A stretch of DNA of 7,590 nt from an uncultured Flavobacterium sp. (GTDB lineage: Bacteria; Bacteroidota; Bacteroidia; Flavobacteriales; Flavobacteriaceae), in NCBI GenBank assembly GCA_946886675.1, contig CAMPIZ010000070.1:1-7590 (forward strand). The letters run 5' to 3'. Below, one piece after another: positions 7,402 to 7,590 of the stretch. The first letter of the stretch is position 1. Each line of letters opens with the position of its first letter. The position numbers and the translations under genes are program-made. Under the pieces are notes generated by a model. That model worked only from the letters and a program-made list of their open reading frames with translations. It ran no database searches and was not told the origin of the DNA.

Positions 7402-7432
7402 CATTTAAAAGGTTTAATCTGTAAAAATTAAA

Positions 7433-7463
7433 TGTGGTTAGTTATCAGAAAACACTATTTTTG
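7433..7463 (+). promoter_or_regulatory. Probable Bacteroidota-type promoter of rseP
   Basis: TATTTTTG at 7456-7463 matches the TAnnTTTG -7 core perfectly. TGTG at 7433-7436, 19 nt upstream, is a one-mismatch version of the TTTG -33 element. The predicted start of transcription, a few bases past 7463, leaves a short leader of about 20-25 nt before the rseP ATG. Confidence 0.65.
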
Positions 7464-7492
7464 TGCGTTAACAGAGTATCTAAAATTTTAAA

Positions 7493-7590
7493 ATGGAAGT
7501 AGTAATAAAACTCTCTCAGTTTTTATTGAGTTTATCGTTATTGATTGTGCTGCATGAGCTTGGGCATTTTATCCCGGCAAAATTATTTAA
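7493..7590 (+). CDS. rseP: RseP-type site-2 intramembrane metalloprotease (3'-truncated)
   Basis: Only the first 32 complete codons are in the window. They read MEVVIKLSQFLLSLSLL followed by IVLHELGHFIPAKLF. This is the first transmembrane helix of an M50 zinc protease carrying the HExxH motif HELGH (nt 7550-7564). RseP cleaves membrane-embedded substrates such as anti-sigma factors and leftover signal peptides, with the active site inside the inner membrane. The motif position ~20 residues from the start and the LHELGHF...AK pattern are typical of RseP, and the version matches what I recall from flavobacteria. The second zinc-binding motif and the PDZ domains would lie beyond the window. The ATG at 7493 is preceded by AT-rich sequence (TAAAATTTTAAA) and no Shine-Dalgarno. 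It is transcribed away from the operon, apparently from its own promoter. Confidence 0.9.
   Translation, partial: MEVVIKLSQFLLSLSLLIVLHELGHFIPAKLF

Larger units (their letters stand above)
7276..7492. promoter_or_regulatory. Divergent intergenic regulatory region
   Basis: This 217-nt AT-rich gap lies between the leftward ene-reductase operon and the rightward rseP gene and must hold both promoters. No credible small ORF or RNA gene is visible. The pentamer AGTTA or its complement TAACT occurs at 7342-7346, 7351-7355, 7371-7375 and 7440-7444; the first two form the inverted repeat TAACT-GTAA-AGTTA. These may be regulator half-sites (inference). Confidence 0.7.

Noticed and set aside
1..7590. 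Mobile element, CRISPR array, phage or defence system
   Set aside because: No transposase, integrase, direct-repeat array, tRNA edge or known defence domain was seen; all genes are housekeeping or metabolic families with similar base composition.

Overview
The window looks like ordinary chromosome from a member of the Bacteroidota, most likely a Flavobacterium-like species. The supporting signs are: a secreted protease ending in a type IX secretion (T9SS) sorting domain; AT-rich DNA with no clear Shine-Dalgarno sequences; a perfect TAnnTTTG promoter core, the form used by Bacteroidota sigma factors; and an RseP N-terminus of the flavobacterial type. These are sequence-reading judgements; no database was searched.

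Layout. Positions 1-1887 (+) hold a 5'-truncated M1 family zinc aminopeptidase exported through Sec and T9SS. Positions 1893-7275 (-) hold five closely spaced genes transcribed leftward, probably one operon. In order of transcription they are an Old Yellow Enzyme of the YqjM/NamA type (6199-7275), a Gfo/Idh/MocA dehydrogenase of the IolW/YvaA/YdgJ type (5105-6145), an aldo/keto reductase (4147-5097), a periplasmic alpha/beta hydrolase (3120-4115) and a YbjJ/MosC-like MFS transporter (1893-3107). The gaps between them are 53, 7, 31 and 12 nt. The operon converges on the aminopeptidase gene with only 5 nt between stop codons. A 217-nt divergent regulatory region (7276-7492) separates the operon from the start of rseP (7493 to the window end, +), the site-2 protease.

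Working together. Three soluble NAD(P)H/FMN oxidoreductases, one exported hydrolase and one transporter suggest a small-molecule module: hydrolyse a conjugate outside the cytoplasm, move the product, and oxidise or reduce it inside. The IolW-type dehydrogenase with the MosC-like transporter makes a polyol or inositol-type substrate a reasonable but untested guess. General detoxification of reactive carbonyls and enones is the main alternative.

No mobile element, CRISPR array, RNA gene or large repeat was seen. I found no convincing evidence of a wholly new system. The most useful points are the operon's combined chemistry, two start-site corrections, the truncated genes at both edges and the divergent promoter region.
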